The notes below the pieces were generated by a model, which did not search any database, was not told the DNA's origin, and was given only the letters and a program-made list of their open reading frames with translations. This document shows positions 1 to 11,554 of a stretch of DNA of 64,000 nt, in pieces. Source of the DNA: Apostichopus japonicus (lineage: Eukaryota > Echinodermata > Holothuroidea > Aspidochirotida > Stichopodidae); NCBI RefSeq assembly GCF_037975245.1, contig NC_092567.1, positions 5,464,214 through 5,528,213 of the forward strand. The letters are read 5' to 3'. The first letter of the stretch is position 1. Every line of letters starts with the position of its first letter. The translations under genes and the position numbers were made by a program.

Positions 1-830
1 GGTATTGACCGCAGCTGTATGTACTGACTGTACACATAGTGTCTTATTACCGACGGTAGCAAGCTGTGTGTGTATTTTCTGGCATCGATGGTGGTGTCTA
101 ACACTTCTGTTACACCTCATTCGAAACTAGGTCAGATTACCGGCATTAGATGTTCTTTTTGCGCGAGTCTTCACACCCTTTAATTGCCGTCATAGTTTGT
201 TTTGGGTCAGCCAGAATGAAAGTTTGAAACAGTTAAGTGTAGTAAAACAGAAATGAAGTATTTTGTTTTTCCTTTAAAATGTAGAAGCCTGCATTATTCA
301 TTCTCTTCATCGTTATGTACCGTTGCTACACAACATTGCTAATCTGTCACTCACATGTAATATTGGTTTATTGCAATGTGAAATCAAGTGGTGAAACACA
401 CAGAATGGACAAGAGTGGACTAACTACACTGTAAGACAAGACTGGACTAACTACACTGTAAAACTCCTTGTCCCTTAAATCATTCTGAACCACAATATGG
501 CTATGTTGATGAATAATCCAACCAGAGTTCATAAGTAATTTAGGCTGTTATCATATATATATCATATACCACAGGAAAATTTACACCAGAACCTGATGAA
601 AGAAGCATGGAACTGGGAACACTTCGTGAAAGTTGTGAAAGTGTCTTCATCTGAATTTATTGAAATCTATATTTCTTTTTAATTAAAGAAGACATCAATG
701 TCGATATCAGTAATGATTGGCTCTGTGTACAGTGAATGTAATTGGGCAGTTTGTGGTGACCGTGGGTGTTACCAATGCATTTGCAACCATGGTTTAAGTG
801 CAATTTGTCATTTCTTTTACTTCTTATTTA

Positions 831-1130
831 CAGCTCATAAACCGCTTCAGCAAAGGCAAGGATGTCCACAGAGATTGTCACAGTGCCCATTCTGTTCAAA
901 GACCTTGGCTGGATCTCAGCTTTCTCGACAAAAAGAAATCAAGAACCATTTCAATTAAGAATTTTGACAAAAGGTGACCATATTTGACTATATAGCATAT
1001 TTGGGGCCAATAGAGCATACCTTTGATACACTGTTCATTTCTATCACTTTACCTCCATTGATTCATTAATGTGAAATTTAATTTCTTATCAGTACAACTT
1101 TCATGTTTAATAAAAGCAAAATTGACAGTC
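831..1130 (+). CDS. Candidate last exon with zinc-finger-like C-terminus, plus 3' UTR
   Basis: A pyrimidine-rich acceptor (cttatttacag) ends at 830. The downstream sequence is open in two frames. The frame ending at 958 encodes a C-terminus containing CPFCSKTLAGSQLSRQKEIK followed by NHFN, a C-x2-C...H pattern reminiscent of short zinc-binding modules. The other frame begins LINRFSKGKDVH and stops just after 970. A canonical AATAAA lies at 1109-1114, consistent with a short 3' UTR. No upstream exon was identified; the gene would extend left of the window or lie in bases 1-700, where nothing convincing was seen. The zinc-finger reading is weak because the second Cys/His pair is incomplete. It could equally be a non-coding last exon. 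Confidence 0.3.
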
Positions 1131-2035
1131 TACTGTAAATGTGATGCCCATTTGGATGAATCTCAAATGATAGTTAAAGTAAATTTCACATGGCTTTACT
1201 CAGCTTAGTTTTTCATCAATATATCATCATGATACATTGTTGTTACACGATGCACATTACAAACATTGTACCATGGGTGATTCATTAAAATGTGTATATC
1301 TGATCATCAGCACAATCTTCCTTCTTGCAGAGCTTAAATCCTTTCTACTTTAGCTGTTCTCTTGTTGTTATGTGACTGTTCATTGCCAATTTTCTAAATT
1401 ATTTATCAAAGTTTACTTATTTTTCAACACACAATATTCACACAACACATATTTCTTAGAGAGTTTTGTTTATTTTCCCTTCTTAATAGTGGAATCAATG
1501 TGCCACATTGGAATAAGAAAAGAGACTTTAAAAGAAATAAAAAAGAAAAAAAGGTTTAGCAAGTTCAACACCAATTGACTGTTATTAGTCACAACAAGTT
1601 CAACAAGATACTTACAAGTTTATACAATAGAAAGCAGTAGTGGCTCCTGCTGTATTTATCATTTAAGTCACAACAGGTTGAAACAAGTTTCATTGGAATT
1701 TGCTGTATTAACAGGGAGAAACCAAATCTGTCAATTCGATAAAACCAATAATAATTGATACCCTATTGTATGACACTTAGTTTGGCTCTTGTTTGTTAAT
1801 CATAAGTGTCTGCATGTGTTATGTTGAGACTCTTGTCACTGAAGCTAATTATCACCAGTATAACTGTCTTCATTCTATAAATTGAATTATTATATTATAT
1901 TGAATTGTATTGAATTATTGTAATGAAATGACCTAATCTTAATCTTCATTTTTCATTGGATCATTTTGATCTCTGGAGTTGTTTTTGCATTGTTGACTTC
2001 AATTATTCAACAAGGATTTTCCTAAAAATATATGA
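1131..2035. other. Non-coding AT-rich stretch
   Basis: No exon-like frame with good splice sites was seen. There are scattered short AACAAGTT/CAACAGGTT-like motifs around 1590-1690 but no regular array. Confidence 0.5.
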
Positions 2036-2350
2036 CATTTGCATTCAGTGTTGTAGCCATAATTGACATAATTTTACATGAAAAAATCACCTAATATACT
2101 GTCACACATTGAAATTAATTATCTCATGCATTCTGTGTTGTATCTTTGACCTCCTATGCATAAAATAACCAAGCATATAGTGTCAAGCATTGGAATTCTT
2201 CATTTCATTCATTTTGTGCTGTAGCCACCATGTACTTCACTTAATGTTAAAGAAATAGCATACTGGTGCATTCTTCATTTCATGCATATGTATTGCAGCT
2301 ATCTTTGATCACCTTCGCATGAAAAATCACCAAACCTACTGTGAAAGTCA
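2036..2350. repeat. Diverged tandem repeat, ~80-bp unit, about 4 copies
   Basis: Successive blocks share the pattern 'cattc.gtgttgtagc ... gcatgaaaaatcacc.aa..atactgt', for example around 2040, 2125, 2205 and 2270. Copies are strongly diverged and differ in length, so this looks like an old, decaying tandem duplication. Boundaries are approximate. Confidence 0.45.
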
Positions 2351-3400
2351 ATATTGAGAATGACTTAAAATATGATATAGATAGTCCCACCATTCAGCTG
2401 TAATTTTTTTATTTAAATGCACACTGAAAGTGCCTTTATACTTGGTACAGTATGTTAAGGATCATGTATGCACTTTTAACAGTAGAGTTAACAATTGAAA
2501 TGGAAATAACTGGCTGAAAAATTACGCTTTAAGCATTGTTGTCTAATCATTCCAAGTAGCTGGAGTACTACTCAGTCTAGCACACATACCCCATCAGGAC
2601 TTCTATGGCCTGCACTGACAATCTCATGTTCAAAGACATTCACAATTTATGAAGGACAAAAGGCATTGTAGTCAAGCCTAAGTGGTCTTGTGGAACCAGA
2701 TTCGCTGATAAAACATTTTACCCTTAGGTTTGCAGGTTAAAGAAAGCAGCATGAAAGCTTGAAAATAAAAGATAAAATAAAAAAAAAATTATATAAAAGA
2801 CAGAAGGAAACAACTTAGGCTCATATTCCGCTATTTTGTAGTACCGGTACTATAAGATTTCAAGGCCAGAATTCTGCCTAAATTAAGCATGTCATAGTGA
2901 TGGAATCCTCTGTTTCAGGTATTGTTTAAAGTGAACTGTCACAAATTGGTATTGTCCTATATGCATAATAGACCCATTCATTAATGGTTCATCCACCTGT
3001 CCTACTTTTGAATATATTTGTTAACTCACAATTGAAATATTATGTAACATCTTGCCAGTCCAAACGCTTTGCATAAGTTTAATCCTCTTGGGATTACATA
3101 ACACAAGTAAAACCCTTTGTGTAGGTTAATAAATGTGACAATTAAAAAAGCATGAAGTTTGTCTTCATTTGTGTTTGTGCTTTTGTAATCTTTTGTAGAT
3201 TATTTAGGCAACCAGATGGAACAAGATGGAAAATGTAGTAATTCACTTTGCAGTACATTTCCCCATCCTTGTCTTTTTTCTACATTTAGACTGGAGAGGA
3301 ATGTGTTTCTTCAAAGTTTCAAACACTCATTTGTAACAAATAATTTCAGCTTCATTGTTTGTTTTCCATGATTGAACCCTATACTATAGGAGAGGGGTGT
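2351..3400. other. Non-coding AT-rich stretch
   Basis: No supported gene, RNA or ordered repeat was recognised; there is an A-rich run near 2765-2800. Confidence 0.5.
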
Positions 3401-5210
3401 TAAAACTGTCCAATTTACCTTGGCTATGTACCTAATGAATTGTTATGTATCATCCTCCCTTTTCAGTGGCTGACCTGTCCATTCAGGTCAAGGTAGTAGC
3501 AGTCCTGGATATTTCACTTATACCATTTGTAAACTAAATGAACCTACTCCAAAACATCTTCCTCTTTCTCTTAATCGCTGCCCTTACACATCCTTCACCC
3601 CTGGTATGCAGTGAATCAATGTATCTGTCTTGCAAAAAGGGGGAGGTACAAAGCCTGCCCAATCATTAACAGTGTTCGATATTTCATTTACTTATGTTAC
3701 CAAACTCCAAAACACCATCCCCTGTTTCTTCAATCTGTACCCTTACCCATTCTCCATCTCGTGCTATGCAGACCCAATGCAACTCAAATTGAGAGCTACC
3801 TCCCGTATTAATTGCATAGTTTTGTTACTGTAATTCACAACTGAAATAGACCCTGAAAATTTGGATGCAATATCTGATGACAATAAATATACTGGTTAAC
3901 ATACACCCCACTTTTTGGACAGTGAAGCCTTTCCTCTTGTTTTAATGAAACTACAGTAGGCAGAGGGGGTTTTGGCCCTACTTTTTTTCTATGACCTGTA
4001 CATTGTCATAAAAGTAAGTATTCCTAAAGCATTAACTAACAAGTTTGCCTATATATAATGTTTCACCACTCAAAATCATTTTCCACTTTGTGTCCACCCC
4101 CGCCCCCTACATCCCTGGCATGCACTGAAGCAATCCAAAATGACATTGGGAGCTGCCTCCTTTATTGATTGCATAATTTTGTTTCTTTCACACCAGATAT
4201 AGACCTTCAAAACGTAAGTGCTAAATCTGATAACACTAAATATATGTGGAGATTAATATACACCCCTTTTTTGGTGGGGGGTGGGCTGTGAATCATTTCC
4301 ATTTGTCTTTTATGCAACTGAGGGGAAGTGGGTGTCCTGCCTTTCCTTTCGTCTATGGGTTACCTGCACAAAGTTAGTATTCCAGGATAATATAACACAT
4401 AACTTTGCCTATATATGATTTTACACCACTCCAAAACATTTTATCCTTTGTGTCCAGGGCCCACCCTTACCCATCCTCTCCCCCTAGCATGCAGTGAACC
4501 AAAGCAAAAACACCTTGGGGCTTCTTCCCTAGGTAATTGCATAATTTTGTTTCCTTCACACCAGATAAAGACCAGCCTACAACATTAATGCCATAACTGC
4601 AAATGCTAAATGTATGTAGATGTTAACATACACCCCAGTTTTGGGGGCTGTGAATTATTGTTCTTTATTTTTTTCATGCTGTTAATGGGAGGGGGGTGCT
4701 GGCCTTCCTTTTGTTTATTTGTAACCTGACATTACATCAAAGTTAGTATTGTAGGATATCTCACTACAATAACTTTGCCTATATATAATGTTACACAACT
4801 TTGATACATTTTCTCTCTTGTGTCCAGCCCCACCCTTACCTCCACTCCTCCAACCATTGTGTGCAGTGAAGCAATGTAAAATACTATTGGGAGCTGCCTC
4901 CCTTATCTATTGCATTTCTTTCCTTTACACCAGATATAGCCTATACCTTTAAAACATTAATGCCATATCTGTTAACACTATCTGTAGAGGTTAACATACA
5001 CCCCATTTGTAAGGACAGTGAATAATTTCCCTTTGTTTTGCATGCAGTTAATGTGACATGGTGTCCTACCCTACCTATTGTCTATGGGTAACCTGTACAT
5101 TGCATCAAAGTTAGTATTCCAGGAAATTTCACTACAATAGCTTTGCCTATACTGTACTGTTTTAACACTCCACTTGCCCCTTTGTGTCCAGTCACCACCC
5201 TTACTCCCAA

Positions 5211-5226
5211 CCCCCCCCCCCCCCCC
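5211..5226. repeat. Poly-C tract (16 C)
   Basis: An uninterrupted run of C lies in the C-rich segment of a satellite monomer. It is one of many long C or G homopolymers in the window. Confidence 0.95.
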
Positions 5227-5577
5227 ACCCGCCGCAACCACCACTGCCATATAGAAGCACATTGGGAGCTGCCACCTATATCGGTTGCATAATTTTGTTT
5301 CTTTACACCAGATTTAAAACTTACAAACATAAGTGAGATAGCTGATAACACTAAATATATATAGAGGTTAACATACACCCCATTTTTGTTGGGGAGGGGG
5401 ATGGGTGTGGGGGCTGTGAATCATTTCCCTTTGTTTTTCATGGAAGTAAGGGGAGGGGGTGTATTACCCTTCCTTTCGTAATTGGAGACGGGTACATTAA
5501 TGTCATAGTTAGTATTCCTGGATATTTCACCGATAACTGTGCCTATTTATAGTGTTACACCACTCCCCTGTGTGTCC

Positions 5578-6476
5578 AGCACCTTCCACCACCTCACACA
5601 CACCTTCTACCTCCTCCCACTCACCTTGCACTCACCTCCCCCAATCACATTATACCACCTCGCACGCACCTTCCACTGCATCGCACCCCCCTTCCATCCC
5701 CTCCCACTCACCTCCCCCCTGCCTCACCTTCCCCCCTCGCACTCACCTTCACCCCATCTCACTCACCCTCCCCCCTGCCTCACCTTCCACCGCCTCGCAT
5801 GCACCTTCCCTCCCCTCTTACTCACCTCCCCCTCGCACTCACCTTCCAACGCCTCGCACACACCCCTCACCACCTCGCACACACCTTCCACCCCCACTCA
5901 CCTTCCCCCCTTCCTCACCTTCCCCCCTGCCTCACCTTCCCCCCTAGCACTCACCTTCACCCCTCCCACTCTCCTTCCCCCCTTGCCTCACCTTCCACCG
6001 CCTCACACTCACCTTCCACCCCCCACTCACCTTCCCCCCTGCCTCACCTCCCCCCCCTAGCACTCACCTTCACCCCTCCCTTTCTCCTTCCCCCACTAGC
6101 ACTCACCTTCACCCCTCCCACTCTCCTTCCCCCCTTGCCTCACCTTACACCGCCTCACACTCACCTTCCATCCCCTCGCACACACCTCCCCCCTTCACAC
6201 TCACCTTCCACTGCCTCGCACACACCTCTCACTGCATCGCACCCACCTTCCACCCCTTGCCTCACCTTCCACCGCCTTGCACCCATCTTCCATCCCCTCC
6301 CACGCACCTTCCCCCTTCCCACTCACCTTCCATCCCCTCGCACACACCTTCCACCACCTCCTACTAACCTTTCCCCCTGCCTCACCTTCCACCGCCTCGC
6401 ACACACCTTCCACCACCTACTAACCTTTCCCCCTGCCTCACCTTCCACCGCCTCGCACGCACCTCCCCCCCCCCCA
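5578..6476. repeat. C-rich minisatellite nested in the last satellite monomer
   Basis: About 900 bp of strand-asymmetric pyrimidine-rich sequence is built from variants of a ~21-bp unit around 'caccttccaccgcctcgcac', mixed with 'cctgcctcaccttcccccc'. It occupies exactly the place where other monomers carry a ~30-bp C-rich segment, so it appears to be a local expansion of that segment. The long open frames across it, on both strands, encode only low-complexity Pro/Ser/His/Leu or Glu/Gly/Val text. They result from the repeat and are not genes. Confidence 0.9.
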
Positions 6477-6564
6477 CCTTGGCATGCTGTGAACCAATGC
6501 AAAACATATTTGAAGCTTCCTCCCTTATCGATTGCATAATTTGTTACTTCACACCAGATATATA

Positions 6565-6734
6565 CTCAAGAATTTCTGTTAAAATCATGCTATCATTTAT
6601 TTACTATTTTCCTCTCACACGGAATTAAGTGTAATATGTATATATATATTCGGACATATAATGTGATACATCAGTAAGAAACCAGTATAAGATACATACG
6701 AAATAAATGCAAGAAACGGATCGAAAATATTATT
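6565..6734 (+). repeat. Direct repeat copy 1 (~168 bp)
   Basis: This begins with 'ctcaagaatttctgttaaaa' and ends near 'ggatcgaaaatattat'. It is almost identical to 7631-7796; a few single-base and short indel differences are visible. It abuts the end of the satellite array. Confidence 0.9.
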
Positions 6735-7160
6735 CAAACTACGTCGTCGACTGGCATCCTAGTGAAAGACCGCCACGATACACACTTGACCCTAGCACGG
6801 TATACCATTGACCTACACAGTATTTCAATGTGGATGGATGGTCAACCGTTGAAATAGTATAAAAGCATCAAGTTAACCAAAGCCTTTTATCGTCAATAAA
6901 TGGTTAACCGTTCGTATATCGGCGATTATGTATATGTTTGTCCAATTTTCACCAACGTGATGATTTCAAAAAACTTGAACTGTAACTGAGTGTGCTCCAA
7001 TCTCGGAATATTGGTATTATGGAGCTGAAATTTGGGAAAAATATGGGGTCCATCGTTGGTAAATCGTTCAATGTTCACCAACAGTTCGGGAGATTACCGC
7101 CCTCATGTGGCAGATCAGAATATGAAAGCATAGCATGGATAGCGCATTACAGCCAAAATA

Positions 7161-7445
7161 CTAATATTTCAGTCTCTCTCCTTTTCTTCGAATGATTTCA
7201 TCAATTCTTTTACCCATTGAAGCGATTGTTTTGTCAATGATAGCACGTGGCATCTGGAGGAGAGTTGTAACAACTCGACTTCTGAAAGCTCGAAATGTCT
7301 CAAATTCAATATTGTTCTCGATGGCATCGTACTTCAGTTGACCCCCCACCCCCCCCCCATAAAGTTTGAAGATATTTTCTATTGGATTTAAGTCGGGGCT
7401 CCTAGGAGGGATCTTAAAAATGGTTGCATCCATGCGACTTAGTGT
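7161..7445 (-). pseudogene. Tc1/mariner-type transposase, C-terminal remnant
   Basis: The minus-strand frame contains PPRSPDLNPIENIF, the hallmark of Tc1/mariner (IS630-related) DDE transposases around the third catalytic acidic residue. It continues to a C-terminus with SMGKRIDEIIRRKGERLKY, also typical of these enzymes. Only about 95 codons remain of a family that usually has ~340. The first two catalytic aspartates and the DNA-binding N-terminus are missing, with an in-frame stop just upstream of the MDATIF segment. A C-rich expansion (7340-7360) inserts a Gly-rich stretch right after the conserved motif. The remnant is therefore dead. No clear terminal inverted repeats were identified. 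Confidence 0.85.
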
Positions 7446-7630
7446 TTAGAAATCCGTCAGTGTACATCCACAAGTTGCTTGCTGCCCAGGGTTGCCCTGG
7501 AAACCTATATATACAACTAAACTTTCTGACATAATTTTCTGGGGCTATTGTATTGCAGCAGCATACAATTTACACCGGACACTAATTAACATTAATCTTC
7601 TTTCTTATCCTGAGAGTTTATAAAGAAAAT

Positions 7631-7796
7631 CTCAAGAATTTCTGTTAAAATCATGCTATCATTTATTTACTATTTTCCTCTCACACGGAATTAAGTGTAA
7701 TATGTATATATATTAGGACATATAATGTGATACATCAGTAAGAAACCAGTATAAGATACATACGAAATAAATGAAAGAAACGGATCGAAATATTAT
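7631..7796 (+). repeat. Direct repeat copy 2 (~166 bp)
   Basis: Near-identical to 6565-6734, with an offset of about 1066 bp. The two copies bracket the transposase remnant, so the interval 6735-7630 is either an insertion with a segmental duplication or one period of a larger tandem repeat. Confidence 0.9.
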
Positions 7797-7994
7797 GTTT
7801 TTCTTGTGAAATTATTCGCTGAAAGATGCGTGCCTATTGAATATTCGGTTCGACCTAATTCCTCGAATGAATCAGCAATTGCGACTTATAATAATTTTAA
7901 GAAGAAATATTAACAACTATTGCTATCGCGCAACGCTTGGGGCAGCTTAGACCTCGATATATACCCCAATGAACCGTTTTACAGCCATTCAGAC

Positions 7995-8467
7995 AATCCT
8001 CGACAAAAATGATGGGACAGTATGAGCAGCAACGAGCGATATTGGTTTAAGCGCACCCCCTTCCCCCGTTCAATGTTGTAGCCAAAAGCGCTCAGAAACT
8101 GCAACATTGATACGGGGAGTGGGGTGTCCCATCTATTTTTGTCGAAGATTGAATCCTCGACAAAAATGATGGGACAGTATGAGCAGCAACGAGCGATATT
8201 GGTTTAAGCGCACCCCCTTCCCCCCGTTCAATGTTGTAGCCAAAAGCGCTCAGAAACTGCAACATTGATACGGGGAGTGGGGTGTCCCATCTATTTTTGT
8301 CGAAGATTGAATCCTCGACAAAAATAATGGGACAGTATGAGCAGCAACGAGCGATATTGGTTTAAGCGCACCCCCTTCCCCCCGTTCAATGTTGTAGCCA
8401 AAAGCGCTCAGAAACTGCAACATTGATACGGGGAGTGGGGTGTCCCATCTATTTTTGTCGAAGATTG
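7995..8467. repeat. Tandem array of three 157-bp foldback (palindromic) units
   Basis: Three near-identical units start at about 7995, 8152 and 8310. Each begins 'aatcctcgacaaaaatgatg' plus 'ggaca' and ends 'tgtcccatctatttttgtcg' plus 'aagatt', which are inverted repeats of each other. A second inner pair is 'caatgttgtag' and 'ctgcaacattg', flanked by C-rich and G-rich arms. Most of each unit can therefore fold into one hairpin with a short loop around 'ccaaaagcgctcagaaa' and an unpaired ~40-bp bulge in the left arm. This resembles a MITE or foldback element in tandem. No coding is supported. Confidence 0.9.
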
Positions 8468-8593
8468 TAGCTGCTTGATGACAACAAAGACACGTGCAAT
8501 CGACAAACCATGTTTGCGTAAAATCCCCACAAAGCACCGACCACACGGTAGCTTAAAATCACAAACAGTCAACATGGAAGTCGAGCCTCACCA

Positions 8594-8838
8594 TCTGTTT
8601 ATTCGCTTAAATTGTGTCGCAGTTAGCTGGCGCTAAAATATTCACCAAATACTTTCGTTATTGCTGCTATCTTTGACCATATGGTAGTAAACCACAAGCC
8701 TAAGTCAATGGGGAAATCTAGCAGAACCATTCTGTTTATTCGCTCAAATTGTAAGGCAGTTAGCTGGAACTAAAAAAATCCATGGAATACTTTCATTATT
8801 GCCGCTATCTTCCACCACATGCTAGCCTAACACCACAT
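8594..8838. repeat. Two-copy tandem duplication, ~137-bp unit
   Basis: 'tctgtttattcgct.aaattg' followed by 'gcagttagctgg' and 'ttattgc.gctatctt' appears at 8594 and again at 8731. The copies differ by scattered substitutions; the second is shorter. Confidence 0.75.
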
Positions 8839-9120
8839 CGGGTTTTTACACACACACAAAAGCGTAGCCATATTTACAACTTTCAATTACCTGGAAATTG
8901 GCAATTGTTTGGAATGTATGTGCTATGTTTTGAAGAGGTAATACAGTATTGTGCGTACACTGTTAGTTTTCACTGGTATATTTTTTTTCGTTTTCGGTGT
9001 TGCGTGATTTAATCTACACAGGGAAAAGAACCATTATGAATGGCTAAAACTTGAAATATTAAACAATTAAAACAGCCATCTACACTACAAGAAAGTTATT
9101 TCATTACATCAATCTTTAGT

Positions 9121-9838
9121 CCCAGGAGAAAATTCCTGTTAATACCTGTTACAATTTCAACTGGTTTTAACCGGAACCAACAGGGACTAACAGGTACCTG
9201 TTAACGACAACTGGTTTTATCAGGTATTGTGACCAAAACCAGTTTATACCAGTTAATTACCAGTTGCAACAGGTAAATTACCTATAAGCTGTAACAGGTA
9301 CCAATTGGTTTTAACAGGTACCTGTTAAACCAGTTGCTTTCAACAGGTAAAATACCTGTTGAAAACAACTGGTTTAACAGGTACCTGTTGAAAACAACTG
9401 GTGTAACAGGTACCTGTTGAAAACAACTGGTTTAACAGCTACCTGTTGAAAACAACTGGTTAAACAGGTACCTGTTGAGAACAACTGGTTTAACAGGTAC
9501 CTGTTGAAAACAACTGGTTTAACAGGTACCTGTTGAAAACAACTGGTTAAACAGGTACCTGTTGATAACAACTGGTTTACAGGTACCTGTTGAAAACAAC
9601 TGGTTTAACAGGTACCTGTTGAAAACAACTGGTTTAACAGGTACATGTTGAAAACAACTGGTTTAACAGGTACCTGTTGAAAACAACTGGTTTAACAGGT
9701 ACCTGTTGAAAACAACTGGTTTAACAGGTACCTGTTGAAAACAACTGGTTTAACAGGTACCTGTTGAAAACAACTGGTTTAACAGGTACCTGTTACACCA
9801 GTTGCATTCAACAGGTGCCAGTTGGTTCAAATTTCTGT
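9121..9838. repeat. Left repeat array: 29-bp palindrome-containing minisatellite
   Basis: From about 9340 to 9800 a 29-bp unit repeats roughly 16 times with very few changes. It consists of the perfect 14-bp palindrome AACAGGTACCTGTT followed by GAAAACAACTGGTTT. Nearer the outer end the same words occur irregularly (9121-9340). A minus-strand open frame across it is only repeat translation. There are no unique spacers, so this is not a CRISPR array. Confidence 0.95.
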
Positions 9839-10544
9839 CTCCACTTTAAGGCACATAATGGTGGATCACCGTTGTCAGGGAAGGTTTATGAGGGGAGGGG
9901 GGCTTGAAAATTTTTGTTTCTCAAAAAGGGCTTATATGCAAAATAATGCAATTATTTCCTTTTCTTTTGCTCCCTTCGTTTTTTTCACCGTCGGACATCA
10001 CGTCCCCAATTTTTTTTTGTGGAGGTACTCTTTCCCCTGCCCCCCCTTCCCCACCCTCGCTGGCTTTGCCACTGCAAAGATGTGGTATAACATATGTCTG
10101 ATCACTGAATTGTTTATTCTATTTGATACATTAAGGTAAAATGAAAAATTCACATATTAAATTTATGAGAGAGTTCTTCCAGATAGTATATGAATACGTA
10201 GCATACACATACATCAAAAGATTGAGACGAGCTTGCATCTATATTTAGATCAGTGATTCATAGTCTAAGAAAGTAAGACGCATATTGCCAAGTCAAGATC
10301 AAGATAAAAATAATTAATGTTTAAATTGTATTATGATTTAATCCTTTCTTATTTACTGTTGTTTTAAATTTTTAATATCAATTAATGATATTTGTAATTT
10401 TCGGTGACATAAAACTCTCAAATTGAGAGGCCAAAGACAATGTTTTCATTTTTTTTGTTAATCACATTTTGTACGAGGTTTAAGTTGAACTTTGACTTCA
10501 ACACCATATTCAATTTCGAAACCGAGGAGCAACGGCAACTTGCA

Positions 10545-11545
10545 TTGCACAGCGTAAGCATTGCTTGGCATGGTTTAATACGATCACTCTAAGCAACTTT
10601 CAACTGTTAATCACCCAAGAAGATCTAAAGAAGAATGGAAGTATTAACCGCCACCATCGGCCTACCTGTTGTTCCTTAAACTTGGAGGTAAAACTAACGT
10701 TAATTGTTAGGCACTGGCACAAAGTAGTATTATGATTGGCGTTACGCTACGCAGTTTTTGTTACCGTTGTTAGGCTAGCGTTTCGCAATACACAAGTGCA
10801 ATGAAAGTGAGTAGCCTAGGTTTTCTATTGAGTACTGCAGTGCATTCTCAACACTAAACTGTGCATTCTATACACCAATTAACAATGTGTTATGTGTGTA
10901 TTGGGCTAGATTGAACAGTCGCACATAATCTTCTAATTTATTTCCAAACAAATGCTGGGACTGAGTTTCAATAGTTGAAGCTTAGGTCTACACTCATTTG
11001 GTAAAGATTTCTTGAGTTTCCCATGTGAATCTAAATGGGTAGGCTATGTGATATTGAATAAAACAAGGCTAGACCTTCAAACTTACTGTTACAGTAGGCT
11101 GAACAAATTATGTTGGCTAGTCACCGGCATTATATACTTTAGTACTACTACTAGTAAGACTAAAAAAACGACTGAAAGACAAACTAACTTAGTGTGTCAA
11201 AGAACTGTTTCTTCTCTAGCCTAGGTCTAAATAGACTTGTTAAGTGAGCAAGCAAAATAACAACTTAAAACAATTAGGCCTATAAATAAGTTGGCTCAGT
11301 GCATTTGTGTTTCTAAAATCTTGTATTTTTAGATCTTAAAAACAAACAAAGATTTAGCCCATGTTTTACTATCTCTGTAGTCTGGGCATTTGATTCTGGT
11401 TCAAATTTTCAGCTTTATACAGTCTGCTTCAAACTTTGGGATTCTTTTTTTTTAGACTATTGTGGAAGCAAATCTCACATCACTTTGTGGTGACAACTTT
11501 ATTTAATTTTTTTCAAATGATGACTACTGCTGCTTTGCTATTTCC
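10545..11545 (+). other. Upstream part of the element interior
   Basis: Between the left array and the first candidate exon the DNA is less AT-rich around 10,550-10,810. No TATA box or convincing exon was recognised. If the interior unit is transcribed, its promoter should lie here. Confidence 0.25.
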
Positions 11546-11554
11546 TTTTTCCAG

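Larger units (their letters stand above)
3480..6566. repeat. Satellite-like array, ~365-bp monomer, about 6-7 copies
   Basis: A landmark 'gttaacatacacccc' recurs near 3896, 4255, 4623, 4990 and 5368, spacing the monomers at roughly 360-378 bp. Each monomer keeps the same order of blocks: a G-rich segment, 'gtacattg.atcaaagttagtattcc', 'actttgcctatatata', 'gtgtccag', a C-rich segment, 'gcatgcagtgaa.caa', 'ttgggagctgcctccc', 'attgcataattttgtt' and 'cacaccagatata'. Copies before 3896 are more diverged. The last monomer is interrupted between 'gtgtccag' (5573) and 'ggcatgctgtgaacc' (6481) by an expanded C-rich minisatellite. Confidence 0.85.

Noticed and set aside
5539-6539. Long plus-strand open frames of 131-246 codons
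   Set aside because: Translation is only Pro/Ser/His/Leu-rich low complexity from the C-rich minisatellite, with several frames open at once.
8250-8546. Minus-strand frame of 98 codons
   Set aside because: It is a read-through of the 157-bp foldback tandem array; its protein repeats with the array period.
9340-9800. CRISPR-like regular repeats
   Set aside because: Units are contiguous with no unique spacers, and the context is a eukaryotic inverted-repeat element.
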